Assembly: GCF_932294415.1 (NCBI RefSeq) | Contig: NC_065536.1 | Location: 18,411,974 to 18,475,973, forward strand | Source: Quercus robur | Lineage: Eukaryota; Streptophyta; Magnoliopsida; Fagales; Fagaceae | Reading direction: 5' to 3' | DNA: 64,000 bases | Shown: piece after piece, positions 32,381 through 44,438 of the stretch | Layout: every line of letters starts with the position of its first letter | How positions within the stretch are numbered: position 1 is the first letter of the stretch | The notes under the pieces: generated by a model | Told to the model about the DNA's origin: nothing | The model's input: the letters and a program-made list of their open reading frames with translations, nothing else | Database searches by the model: none | Translations under genes and position numbers: made by a program

Positions 32381-34499
32381 TCTTCTTGGACCCAAGAAGA
32401 GCCCATCAATGGTCTAAAAATTTTTTATTTTCAGTTTGTGTTTGTTTGATTTCATTATTTGCAAATCAATTTACAAACCGACGGATTAATGTAAAATAGT
32501 ATATGGAATGGTTTAATGTAAAATACCAAATATGCAATGACTTATTATCAAACCGAGTAAATTGACGGATTGTACAGGTTGATCTTTTTAACCCACAGAT
32601 AAAATCAAAAAAAAAAAAAAAAAATCGATTGTTTTGCATAGAACACAAGCAACTAATATCACAACGATAACACCTGATTGATTTTAATAATAAGATGTGT
32701 TCGAAGATTTAAATGATTTTGTTATGCTCTAGGGTTTGATGATTAAGCTAAAAATTTATTTTGAATTTTTATTAGATATGTTGTTTCAAGGCTTTTGGAC
32801 TATATAACTTGCTTATTGGATGATTTTTGTGAATGATGTGTTTATTTTTGTTTATACTCTCTAACTTTATGTCATATGATGTAATTTTTTATTGTTATAA
32901 TTTCTTAATTTACCTAATAAATGTAGTTTTTTTTTTAGTTGCTTTTTAAAATTATAAAATATATTATTTAATTGATTAATAAATCTACAATTTAACCAAT
33001 GGATAAGTGAATCAATTCTTCAGCCAAGTCAACCTCCAGTATAATTTTTATAACTTTGGTTTTGAGGTTTTTACGGCAATAGTAGATGTCTACTTAATAG
33101 AAGACTAAATTGGGAAGTTTTGAAACTTAAAGGACTAAAATGAGAAAATGCAAATTTAGAGAATTGAAATGAAAAATAGTGAAACTTAGAGGGTGATTTT
33201 TGAAATTTAGCCTAAATTAAAATCCTCAAAAAACCAAGTGGTAATCTTTTTTTTTTTTTTTAGTTAGAAATATAATGTGAATTTTTTTTATATAGAAAAT
33301 ATAATTTCATTTCAAACCCTTTTTAAAAAAAAAAAAAATTAAAGTTAGCAAGTTATGAGTTAAGGTTTAACGGGTTCATGTCATATTTTGGATGACTTGA
33401 CTGACCTATTTAATAAACATGTCATGATTGTGTCTAACTCGTGGAACCCATTTGACTCATTTAACTCGTTTAATTAAATGTCATTTTACCAATATACTAT
33501 TCAAAACCTTAAGTACATAAACTTATTAGTTGTTATGTTTATTTTGTTTGGCATATTGTGATTGATTATTTGTGAAATTAAAATTTGTTTTAATTGGTTC
33601 TTAAAAAAAATTGCTTTAATTTTGAATAATCTCTTTTGCCTATTGACCAGCTTTAAGCAACTTTCGCATTTCCTACTGAGATCCCAAGTCTCCAAGTAGG
33701 CCCTCTTGTAATGCAATTACTCGTTATTTATGAATTTTATATTAAAACAAATCTATTTGTTTTATCTTTTATAGTTTAGATTAATTGGGTTAAAACTAAA
33801 ATTTGTATTTTTTTTTCACTTTGATAAAAATCTGATAAATGAGTCGACACAACTAACTCATTTAATAAACATGTCATGTTAGGATTGAGAAATCCTGATC
33901 TGTTTAATAAATGTGTTGGTTTAGTGTTGACTAATATAGTCGAATACTTATGAATCAATATGACATGAGCTATATATGTGAACACAAATTGCCACCCTAG
34001 GGTTAAACTCTGACCAATATACCATGTAGTCCTAACCAAAACCAATTTCATCACATTTTCAACCATCTTAATATTTCACTTGACTACAGGCTCAAGTTAC
34101 TAAACTCTATTAAATTTTCCATTATTAATTTTAATAATCTTTATGGTGATAAAAATTTTGTCTTACAAGCCCCACTTTTGTCACAGAACTTAAACAAACC
34201 ATGTTTTTTTTTATAAGAAACATAAACTATTCCTTTAACTACTTTTTTTAAACAATTTAATTATATAATTGTAATATTATATCTAATTTATATATAATAA
34301 TAAATTTTTATAGTTTTGGACATTACAAAATTACACCAACATAAGACAATGCTAATAATTTACGTTAATTATGCAATTTAACAAAGCTAAATTATAGATA
34401 GAGATATATAATAAAAAGTAATTAAGAATGAAGAAAAAAAGTCAAAGAAAAATGGTCCCCACGTTGGAAAAAAGCCAAAAAGGCCAAAAAAAATCCTCC
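32381..34499. other. Gene-free AT-rich spacer
   Basis: No gene is recognised. Stretches around 33350-33480 and 33830-34005 share AATAAACATGTCATG and end near an AATTGCCACCCTAGG string that resembles known plant MITE ends, so degraded transposon DNA is likely. Confidence 0.4.
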
Positions 34500-34507
34500 T
34501 TTCCCGC
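34500..34507 (+). promoter_or_regulatory. E2F-type motif upstream of the TSO1-like gene
   Basis: TTTCCCGC, matching the E2F consensus TTTSSCGC, lies 153 bp before the start codon and just before a GA microsatellite (34585-34617) that is probably in the leader. Cell-cycle regulation by E2F would fit a CXC/DREAM-type gene but is inferred from one motif. Confidence 0.5.
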
Positions 34508-34581
34508 CTTCCGCCCCTCTCATTGAATTTCATATTTCGTTCTCTCTCCTCCTCTCTCTCACATCACACTCTCACACACCC

Positions 34582-34620
<39 letters not shown>

Positions 34621-34659
34621 GAGAGAGAATGTGGAGGAGCTCTTGGGGCTACTCCGAAA

Positions 34660-37600
34660 ATGGACACTCCAGTGAAGAACCAACTTGCCACCACTTCTAA
34701 GTTTGAGGTCTCCTCTTTCCTATAAACCCTACTCTCTCTATCTTATTTTTCTTTGTCTTACTCATTATCATTGTGCTTTTATTTTATTTTATTTTTGGGT
34801 AAAATAAAATTATTCTGTTTGGTTACCGAGAAATTGAACTAGAGAAAAACAAAACCCATGTCTTCAATTTCACTGTTTCGTCCATTTTACTCACCAAAAT
34901 AAGAAAAACCCAATTCCCATTACTTAAAAGTAGTTTGTGTTCAAGGGTCAAAATCCAATTTGGGGGTTTTAGTTCTCTTTGGTTCCTGATGCTGTGAAGC
35001 CTAAGGTTTTACCATAAATTTAATATCCCTATTTTCTGAGGGGAAAAAGGGTATTTTGTAATGTTGTATTAAGATGTTGAGTAGTGGGGCTAAATTTGTT
35101 GTTTTGGGTTCTTTAGGGATTGGTTTTTTAGAACCTGGGGTTGCTATGATATTGTATTTTGGTGGATTTTGATGTGAATTGCCTTTTGTTTTTAAGTGTG
35201 AATGGGGTTTCACTTTTGTTTAACAAGTGCATATTTCCATGTGGATGTTTCATAAGGCTTTTTTATAAATTTGGAGAGTAGAGGTGTATTTTGGTCCAAA
35301 TGATAGGTCCACCATCCACACACATGGGGGATGGGTGATTTAGCCAGATGCTTCTATGGACTTTATAGTTGCAATTGTGTTTTTTTATTTATTTTTTTTC
35401 TTCCAAGGAAATATCTAAAGAGGAGTTGAAACTTTTGGAGCCATTGTCTAGTGCAAGGGTTAAGTTTCGGACTGCCAAGTGCAAGTGCACAGGGAGCGGT
35501 CACTTCATGCAAAAAAATTTAAAAAAAAAAAGTTAAAGGCTAGAACTGTATCCAAGCCAACCCTCTCTGAATCCTAGCTAAGTGAGAGAGGCATTAGGCA
35601 GTGACCATTTTTATATATTTGTAAGCAGTTACTGATTTTGGCAAGATGTTATTGTTTTTTGCTTGGTGACAATCTAATTTGTTTGCTATTGTTCTGGATT
35701 GGTTAATACTTGTTTTTATTTTTGAGGCTATGTGCTGGGAAATAATCCTTGTTTATACTATGCAGGATTCTCCTGTATTTAATTACATCAGCAATCTTTC
35801 TCCTATCGAGCCAGTCAAGTCCATACCCACTGATCATGCATTTACTTCTCTAACTTTTGCATCCCCTTCATCAGTATTTCCTTCACCACAGATTGGTATC
35901 CACAAAGAATCTAGATTTTCAATTAGAAGGTAAATTTAATTTACTTTTTCTTGTGTCATTCAATCATATAACAAAAATTGTGCAGTTGTTATTCACAATT
36001 CAAGTTACACTGTTATCAGGCATCAGTTCTCAGACCCTTCAAAAAATGAGTCCTCTCAGATTGGAAACAAAAACAATACAAGTGAAGGGGTTTCAGTTGC
36101 TGTTCAACCATCTGATTCATGTACTGAAAATTTTGAATGTTGTACTTCTGCCAGTTCAGCAAGAGAGATTACTACTGAGCCAACTGATGAGCCATCAGAA
36201 CTAGTCATTGAGTTGCCAAATACCTTGAAATATGATTGTGGTAGCCCTGACAGTGATATGGTACCTCCCGATGCTATTAAGACAGATGCTGCACCAGACA
36301 TTGCAGGCACACTGGAATCATTTGATGAATTTCTTCGGGATGACTCAAAAGGGAAGCTCCATTCATTTGAAAGTGAAAAAAATTTGCGCAACATCTGTTC
36401 GATTGAGCAAAATATAGAAGCATGTGACTGGGTGTCATTTGTTTCCGGCGCTGCAGATCTGTTGAACTTGGATTCATCCATGATTGAAGAGCATTTTGAG
36501 GGACAAAATCATAAATCAGTTGATCCTGGGACAATTTCTTTTCTCTCAACTGTCCTACAGCTCCCACAAGACAATGCAAATGATGTAGAGAAGACAGAAA
36601 CCGTTGGTATTATCAGTTGCAAACAGCGTGAAATAGGAGAAACAGTAACTCAATCCAGAGAAATTGGAAACCTGAAAAAAAAGGATCAAACTTCAGCAAT
36701 CTTTTCTAGCACTCTGCTGGATAAGCTAGTTGTTAGTGATTTGAGTGATAAAGTGGATGACAAGGGGAAAAAGTGCATGGATTCCAGCAGCAAGGTATGG
36801 CATTTTTTGGCCTATGTTGTTATACAGATTACAGAAGTAAAACGTATTATATGTATTTATGCAGTGTATGCTTTCTTCTGGATAATTAAAATGCTGTCTG
36901 ACAGTTAGAAACTAAAGTTTTGTGGAGTTTATAGTACATACATTGTGAGAGTCTCTTTAAGCTTTAACTTATACATGGTGTCTGTAATATATTGTAGAAT
37001 TACATAACTACAGTCAGATTTCTCACAGTTTATTAACCTTATAATACTCATAGCTTAAATTCACTTCTCTAAATTAGATATTCCTATGGTGCGTCTCCAT
37101 CATTGATCTGCTTCTGATGCAGAACACCAAAAAAAAAAAAAAAAAAAGAACCCAAGAACAAAAATGATAAAATAAACATAGGATTCAGCACCTAGGGTTA
37201 CTTGGAATCAACACCAAATGAGATGGAAAGCTTAAGAACCAGCACCTAGTGTTGATTGGACTCAACACCAAGCCATTGGAAAAATTCCAACCAAAATTTT
37301 AGTAATCATTAACTTGTCTCCATTGGAGTACAATGCTATGCTTATACAAACTATTAAAACTAAACTCTAATTTTAGATGACTGGAGTCAATGCTCAATTA
37401 TTGAATTATTAAATAACATATTAATAACCTAATTTGCTAATAAGAGTTAGAATAAAATCCAATGGGGGTAATAGTAAAAATACAATTGACTTCTAAAACT
37501 AAACAAAACTTAATTACAACAAAATTGTTGTCATGTTCATTGCATCAATTGTTTTTGGTCTTTGTCATGTATTTAAATAAGCACTGTGGATATAGTATTG

Positions 37601-40600
37601 CTGAAGCTGAATTCAGAGTAGACGTCTAAAAAATATGCCAAGTGTTTAGATTTTTATGAGAATAATTAGTTGTGGATACCACATATCCATTGACATTAAT
37701 GCTTTACCTAATGTTGAAATCTCATCTTTATTTCTAATGCAATTTTTGAATGTTTGAAATCACAACAATGTCATGTATGCAATGAATTGCATCAATGAAC
37801 AGTGTTGTGATTTCAGGTTCATTGCATCAATTTTTTGTGTCTATGCATGATACTGTCCCTCCCCCACACGCCTGCTCCCCCTTTGTCCCTTTTTTTTAAT
37901 GCTTTATTTGTCCATATTCAATAATATTTTGGACCTTGTTCAGCCTGGTTCTCACAGGCTTTGTAGTATACGACGGCGCTGTCTGGTTTTTGAAACTTCA
38001 GGAGCTCATAAAAATAAGCCAATATGTGATTCTAATAGTAGTTCTCCGGCAATTCCATCTGATTGTGAAGTTTTTTCTAATGAAAAGCAAGCTCAAATCA
38101 ATACTGCAAGTGGTTATTCATCAACCATGTTACCTGGTATTGGCTTGCACTTGAATGCTCTTGCAACTGCTCCGACTGATAATAAAGTTGTCAAGCTTGA
38201 GAGTCCAGCTTTCAGAAGTAAACAAATAATTATGCTAAACTCAATGGTCTCTTGCAATCCTTTAACACCTGGCCAGAATCCTCTTGATAAATCCTTGACT
38301 CTTAAAACTTTGGAAGGTGAATTGGCTCCACATTATAATGACGCTCAGGTTACAGAAAATGCTTCTCAAACATCTACAAGTGCTGTTAGTGAAGAGTTTG
38401 ACCAGAGTAGTCCTAGAAGAAAGAGGCATGTATAGACAATACTTTGTTTGATTGTCGACATTTACTTTTTAATTAAGTGCTTAATATTGCCATTTTTGTT
38501 ATAATGTTTGATAATTTTCAGATTCAAGTTGGAACATGTTGAAGAAAGCAATGCCTGCAAGCGCTGTAATTGTAAGAGATCAAAATGCTTGAAGCTGTAA
38601 GTTTATTTTTATTTACTTAAAATTAAGTTCATGGTTTGTGTGCATTATCTTTGTCTCTCAGACAAAATGTGTTTGTAAAATCAGTTGCTAATGTCTTGAC
38701 TGGTTTTATGGTGGATTGACTCTAAAAGTTTAGCCAAACTCACTATTCCTTGTTTAAATGGTATAAAATGGGAGGTTTGAGGGATACTCCAATGGTTTCA
38801 GCACCTCTCATGGTGCCTGGGCACTGGGGTTTCTAACCCCATCACAAACAGCCCTCCCCTCCTCCCACTTCCCTAGCAAAAAAGAGAGTATAAAATAGCT
38901 ATGGAGTATGGTTGATTATCATCAATCTATTTTTGTGCCTTAGTTCTCGACATATATTACTTGCCATTTCAGTTATGAAATCATGAGGGGAGGCAGTAGG
39001 AATATACAATTTAGAACTTCCTCATGCATGAAATGCCAGCCATGAAGCTACAGCATGAGCATCATTAATTCACTGTTTCTAAAATATAAAACTCATGTTG
39101 AGAAATTTTGAAATATTCACAACCGATCATGTATGCATGTGTACATCTACTCTAATGAAAAAACCAATTGACAATGGTGGCGAGATATAATTTTCTCCTG
39201 CTTACATGTCTAGTATTATATCCTCAACTAGTGCTTAGGAATCCCAAATTTTGAGCTGAGAATATCTTTCTGGCTGTCAGCCAAAGTAAAATGAGGACAT
39301 TTTTTGAAGGTTGTCTTGACAACAGAAGGATCAACTGTATCAGGTTCTGGAGATTAGCTAAAATAACAAATATTTTTTCTACTAAATTAAATTTTCAGTA
39401 TGTTCACTTGACAGTACTTATATTATTATTATGCAATGGTGGAATGCTATGTATTTTATAAATGTTCCTTTGACATCAACAACATTGCAGATTTAATAGA
39501 CCCTTGTAGTCTTACTGGTCATGTTCTTCAATACAGTTACTGTGAATGCTTTGCTGCTGGCCTCTACTGTGTTGAGCCTTGTTCATGCCAAGATTGCTTT
39601 AACAAACCTATTCATGAAAGCACTGTTCTGGAGACTAGGAGAAACATTGAATCTCGCAACCCACTTGCATTTGCTCCCAAAGTGATCAGAAGCGCAGATG
39701 TTGTTCCTGAATATGGGGTTAGAAATCACCTCTTAGATTAGATACTTCCTTACATCAGATTTGAGAGGCATCACAGTCATTCTGCTCAAACCCCATCAAT
39801 TTATTGGATGGAGCCTGGCCTCATTTGTGAAGTGGGACTGATAAAATTTATTTTTGGTCATTTTAATAACAAGTATTTGAAGAGAAGGAATTTGATTTCT
39901 GGTTTTAGTTTTAATGGCTTGAATAAAGAATAAAGTACAATTTTTTCAATTGATGAAATTTATGGGTGGATTTAAGCCTTATCAATTTGTGGATATGTAA
40001 GGATTAAGTACAGCATGTTCTTTCAAATTCATAAGACCTGAGTATTTGTTGGAGCAAAGTTCTCATAGCCAAAACCCATCACTTGTTATTAAAAATCATT
40101 TCAAGTGGTTTATAATTATTCTTTAAATCCTTTGATTTTAAATTTTATAATTCCAATGCAACTTGCTAGGATTCATAGTGAGGGTTGAGCAATGATGTCT
40201 GTGGTGCTAATTTGTTTTCAATAGTAGTTTCTTCCTTTGGCCCAATGCCCTTAAACATGTATTCTTCATTTTTTTCCCTATGCAGGATGAATCTAACAAA
40301 ACTCCAGCCTCAGCCAGGCATAAAAGAGGATGCAACTGTAAAAAATCAAGTTGCTTAAAGAAATACTGTGAATGCTTTCAGGTTTTTTCTGATACCCCTT
40401 TGTGTACGTGCCTTATGATAATTGACATCTAATGTGGACCATTTGTTTTGTGTATAAAAAGGGTGGGGTTGGATGCTCTATCAACTGCAGATGTAAAGGA
40501 TGTAAGAACGCATTTGGTCGGAAGGATGGTAAGTGTTTTATTTGGTTTAATTGCACTAATCTTTATCCTGAAACTGAATTGAACTGTGACACTTCAATTC

Positions 40601-41603
40601 TACTTCTATAAGTTGTTAACAGATCTTATGACCAACTGAGGTGCTTTTTAAAGTTTTTATTTTTATTTTTAAGTTGAATGCTAATATGCAGTAAATATAC
40701 TTAAATTTTGTCCTCTTCCCACCCTGGTGCCCTTTACTTGGACCATAGATTTCTAAGCATCACACTAAGTAGAGCATGCAATAATTCTAGTTGTTTTACA
40801 ACTTCCTTTTTCTTTTAATGTAATAGGAGCTGAAGAAACTGATATCGAAGGGGAAGAATTAGAAGCTTGTAAAAAGAATGCATTGGATGCAAGTCTACAC
40901 ACAGTCGAGGAGGATGAAAAGGAACATCTTGATTTCCCAATTTCAGAATTATCAGAGAATAGCAGGTTATCAATTCTACTCATTTTAAATTTGATAAAAT
41001 ATTTTCCTTTTTTTTTTCTTTTTTTTGTTTGGAATGTTTAAATTTACTTTTCTTTCAGATCTCTGAGTCAAGAATCAGAAGGCTGTAAGAATGCATTGGA
41101 GACAAGTTTACAGGAAATAAATGAGAGTGAAAAAGAACATCCAGATCTCTCAATATCACCTTTTTCTGAAATAAGCAGGTTCTTGATTCTATTCATTGTG
41201 AGTTTTGGACATTGTTTATCTGTACTATATCTGTTTTTAATGTCACCAATATTTCATTTTCAGACCTTCAATCCGTTTGCCATTTAACTTTAGTGGGAAG
41301 CTTCCTTTATCTTCTCTGCTTTCTGTTGGATCATCAGCTCAGTTTTGCACCAGCCAAAAACCCAGAACGAAATATTCTCTCTCCTCTCGGCTCAAATTTG
41401 AGACACATCTTCAGATGATTCCTGAAGATGAAACTCCCGAGGCTTTGAATAGTACTAGTGATGTGAAGTCAACCTCTCCAAACTCCAAGAGGGTTTCACC
41501 TCCTAAACAAGTGTTTGGTTCAACTGCTCGAAGGATGGGTAGAAAGTTGATTTTGAGATCTATTCCACCATTCCCATCTCTCAGCTCAACAGGAGAGCAG
41601 TGA
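34660..41603 (+). CDS. TSO1: TSO1-like CXC-domain (CPP/TCX) DNA-binding regulator
   Basis: Eleven exons: 34660-34707, 35766-35929, 36020-36794, 37944-38425, 38522-38596, 39537-39717, 40286-40381, 40462-40528, 40827-40965, 41059-41178, 41264-41603; total 828 residues. Features in order: N-terminal [19 protein letters not shown]; acidic [25 protein letters not shown] near 339-345; first CXC repeat from residue 502 ([19 protein letters not shown]); linker RNPLAFAPK; second CXC repeat from about 591 ([16 protein letters not shown]); Ser-rich tail. CXC pairs bind zinc and TTYGAA-type DNA, as in animal LIN54 of the DREAM complex. TSO1 controls division and differentiation in meristems and flowers. 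Intron 4 seems to use a GC donor, and exons 9 and 10 are duplicates. Length exceeds Arabidopsis TSO1, partly through that duplication. TSO1 versus SOL2 orthology is not resolved. Confidence 0.92.
36795..37943 (+). other. Intron 3 of the TSO1-like gene, with repeat debris
   Basis: This 1.15 kb intron has an A tract at about 37130-37147 followed by sequence with a repeated CAGCACCTAG pattern (37187 and 37239). It looks like transposon debris that I cannot classify. Confidence 0.45.
38426..38521 (+). other. Probable GC-AG intron (intron 4 of the TSO1-like gene)
   Basis: Exon 4 ends AAAGAG and is followed by GCATGT; the acceptor is TTTTCAG ending at 38521. Only this donor keeps the frame into the first CXC repeat. 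The nearby GT at 38430 gives a stop within seven codons after joining. GC-AG introns are a known minor class with AG|GC donors. Confidence 0.7.
38762..38885 (+). mobile_element. Possible short SINE-like repeat in intron 5 of the TSO1-like gene
   Basis: A compact GC-richer stretch in an AT-rich intron carries a GGGGTTTCTAACCCC box that resembles a B box and ends in an A-rich tail (AGCAAAAAAGAGAG). I do not recognise the family, and the A box is weak. Confidence 0.3.
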
Positions 41604-42536
41604 TTTTCATGATGCTGTGAAATGTTGTTTGGTTGTACTATTTCAAGCAAATTCAATGTATCCTTCCGGCATAGTAGCATGCTTCAGCTAGTGGCATTGT
41701 CAATATGTACAAATTAGTATTACAGTTAGCCTTTCTCATTTAAGTGGTTCTTTTCTGTTAGCCTTTTTATTTTTTATTTTTAAATGTCCCAACTCCCATC
41801 CTTATTCCTTAATATGCTCTCAAATTCTATTATAGCTTGTACCTTTCAGCTCTAATTTGGGCAATTTTCTGTTGTATGATTAGACGAAGTTGAAGGAATG
41901 TGTAATGTTACTGTATTTGTTTCCAATAATTGCAGACTACTACTAGTACTACCTTTACAAATCTTTATCAATTTTATCACAAATCCTTTGTACTCCATGT
42001 CTGTTGTGACTTGTGACTTCCACAGCTAAATACCAACAATGAGAATTCTCTCTTTTATTCTTTTAAAGCTTTCGCAACCCACTGGAATAAAGATTGGACG
42101 GTGTATAGATCCAAACATTTGTGCAAAGCTCAGTGGCTCAATTTGTCTCAGGGCTAACCTTAGTTCATCCCAAAAGAACCACTAGAGTTATATAGGGTGG
42201 TTTGACATTGTTTTGTTAAAGGATCGGGTTTACGATTGATGAAATGGCCCAAGAGGCCGAATTTTGTTGTAAACCGATCTTGGGTTAACCTTAACTTCTA
42301 GTCTTTATATAAACCCTATTAAGAGTTCATTGAAATAGATGACTTGAGTATATAGTAAGGATGTAGCTATAAGGGCATTATTATGTGGCCATTGGCTGAA
42401 CAACGTAATCTCATGTGTTCTTCTTTCCTTCTTGCTTCTGCTTTTTTATATTATTTCTCTCTTTAACAGTTTTTATTATACCAACAATACAAGTTCTTTT
42501 GAATCTATCTTATTCGGGATAGTCCCAAGAATACAT

Positions 42537-42578
<42 letters not shown>

Positions 42579-43004
42579 AATTATTTTATTAACTTCTTCA
42601 CGTCCATTGGGCTTGGTTGCATCACTAAAAAGTTACATGAGGACTTGGAAGAATATACCATGACTTATTGGTTATTATGCAGCAAGCACAAGCAATTGAT
42701 AGTTCAGATTCGAAACTAAATTGGGGCGAACAGTTTTCTTTCTCTTTCTTGAGGAGAGGGGAAAATAGGTTGATTTCTGGAATAACAACTCCATAGGTAT
42801 GTAATTGTGCATCCTTTGTATTTCTTATCCTAGGAATAATAACTTGGACAAAGTTTAGCTACAACTTCAGTTAAAAAAATTAACATAGCTACAAAGTTTA
42901 AGGATGAATTTTTTTTTTTTTTTTTTTTTTAAGTTTAAAGACAAAAAAACAAATTTTTGATAAAGTTTAAGAATCAAAATAGTATTTTATCCTATTTTGA
43001 AATT
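41604..43004. other. TSO1-like 3' UTR and spacer with possible LTR fragment
   Basis: The first few hundred bases are the likely 3' UTR. At about 42185-42500 a stretch with TATATAAACCCTATTAAGAG, GTGGCCATTGGCTGAACAA and CTCATGTGTTCTTCTTTCC resembles the promoter and end region of a Copia-type LTR, as a broken solo piece. A T tract fills 42539-42574, and another lies near 42910. No gene is recognised. Confidence 0.4.
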
Positions 43005-43157
43005 TTAATTGTTGGATTGCATGCTCTTTATGTTATTAACATGCATGTCAAATTTCATGCTAACCAAATGTTATTTATTATTCGATTCATAAAATTATTT
43101 TGTATTCATAATTTTAGACAATAAAAATTTGAAATTTAAACATTTAGTTAATGATAT
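43005..43157. repeat. Left part of a MITE-like repeat split by the large LTR element
   Basis: Contains GTTGGATTGCATGCTC, ACATGCATGTCAAATTTCATG and AAATTTGAAATTTAAACATT, the same order as the repeats at 0.6-1.3 kb. It ends in the target duplication GATAT. The right part resumes at 56720. Confidence 0.6.
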
Positions 43158-43938
43158 TGTAGGGACTGGGTTTGAGCACTTCTATTGTTAGATGAGTGGA
43201 CTCAGGCCTAACTTGCCCAATACAATAAATTTATAGAGAATGGGTTTAAGAACTAGGCCTTAGTGAGAGTTACAACAACTAGACATGGTTATGAGTGGGT
43301 TGAATTATAAGGACATAGGCTAAAATATGCAATTCTGTCCTCGGGCATTTCTTCCGAGGAACTTATTGTTCTTATTCTTTTTTCAGTGCTTGGTTACAAA
43401 GGTTTCCAAGATCATGCAAATTGCTACTGTGTTTTCCTTCTAATTCCTGATCCCCTTTTCCTGGAGGATTTCTCACATTATATATCCCCTTTTAGTCGAT
43501 CTTGTCCCTCAATCTATTGATCATGCAGGTCACTACTCAAGTGCTTGTCCCATCAGCCACCTTCCCAAACTTTCTGTGAGTTGCAGCAACTAAGACCGCA
43601 CTGTTCAGGGGTCATTTCCTCATTAATGCGGCCAGAACGTTAGTTGTGGGTATTTAATGCGGAGGTGACAATTTCTCTTTGAACTACTCCTACACCATGC
43701 TCCCATGGTTGTCCTACGGTACTTGTCCTTTTTTGTAGGACGCTCTGGGAGGCTGCCGTCGATGGCATGCCGTTCTTCCGTTCTAGGATTTGGGTTGGCC
43801 AAGAACAGGATTGAACTCGGCGATGTTTCTGGGCCATTTGGGCTTTCTTCATTCGTCCTCGGCCATTTCTTCCTCCTCGGCGTGGGCCTTGGGCTTAGTA
43901 TAAAGTGGGCCGAGGTTGTCAAATTCTTTGACCCCACA
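43158..43938 (-). repeat. LTR of the Tat-type element (3' LTR in element orientation)
   Basis: Starts TGTAGGGACTGG and ends GACCCCACA. It is the same length as the partner LTR at 55939-56719. Next to its inner border the minus strand carries a purine-rich stretch with GAGGGG, a polypurine-tract candidate. Confidence 0.92.
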
Positions 43939-44438
43939 ATAGCCCCTCAAAATCCTGCTGTCCGGCTCCTCAGATGGAGAGGAGGATTTTGGTGTCCTCG
44001 GGCCTTTATGATGGCTTGCCAAGCCTTGTCCTCCATCAGTGCCAGAGCCTTTTCACTTGTCCAAGGCATGTTCCTGGTGCTTCGATATATGGAGTGCGCC
44101 CTCATTAAATTCTGGCAGCTCTGTGCTCCCCACGTTCAACGGTGTGATGGTAATCTAACAGTGGGGATTTCTTTAACTTTATGGTTGGGAAAACCTGCAC
44201 GGTTATTTTTAATTGGAGGTATAAATACCCATTTGAACAGATTTGTCTCTTTACTTTTGCACTTAAGAGTTCTTGCGCACATATCCTGAGTTCAGTCAAA
44301 TCTCTAGCCAAACTCACGTCTCTTTTCAGCATAAAAAGCCTGTCCGAGGAGCTTTTCCTCATTTTTGTAAGTTTTCTTTTCTCTCTAACTCCTCTCTTTC
44401 TTTCGTCCTTCCCTGAGTCTTTTAGCTGTTTCTAGGGA

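Noticed and set aside
32160-34659. Bidirectional promoter shared by the L7 and TSO1-like genes
   Set aside because: The genes diverge, but 2.5 kb of AT-rich transposon-like DNA lies between them and each has its own proximal motifs.
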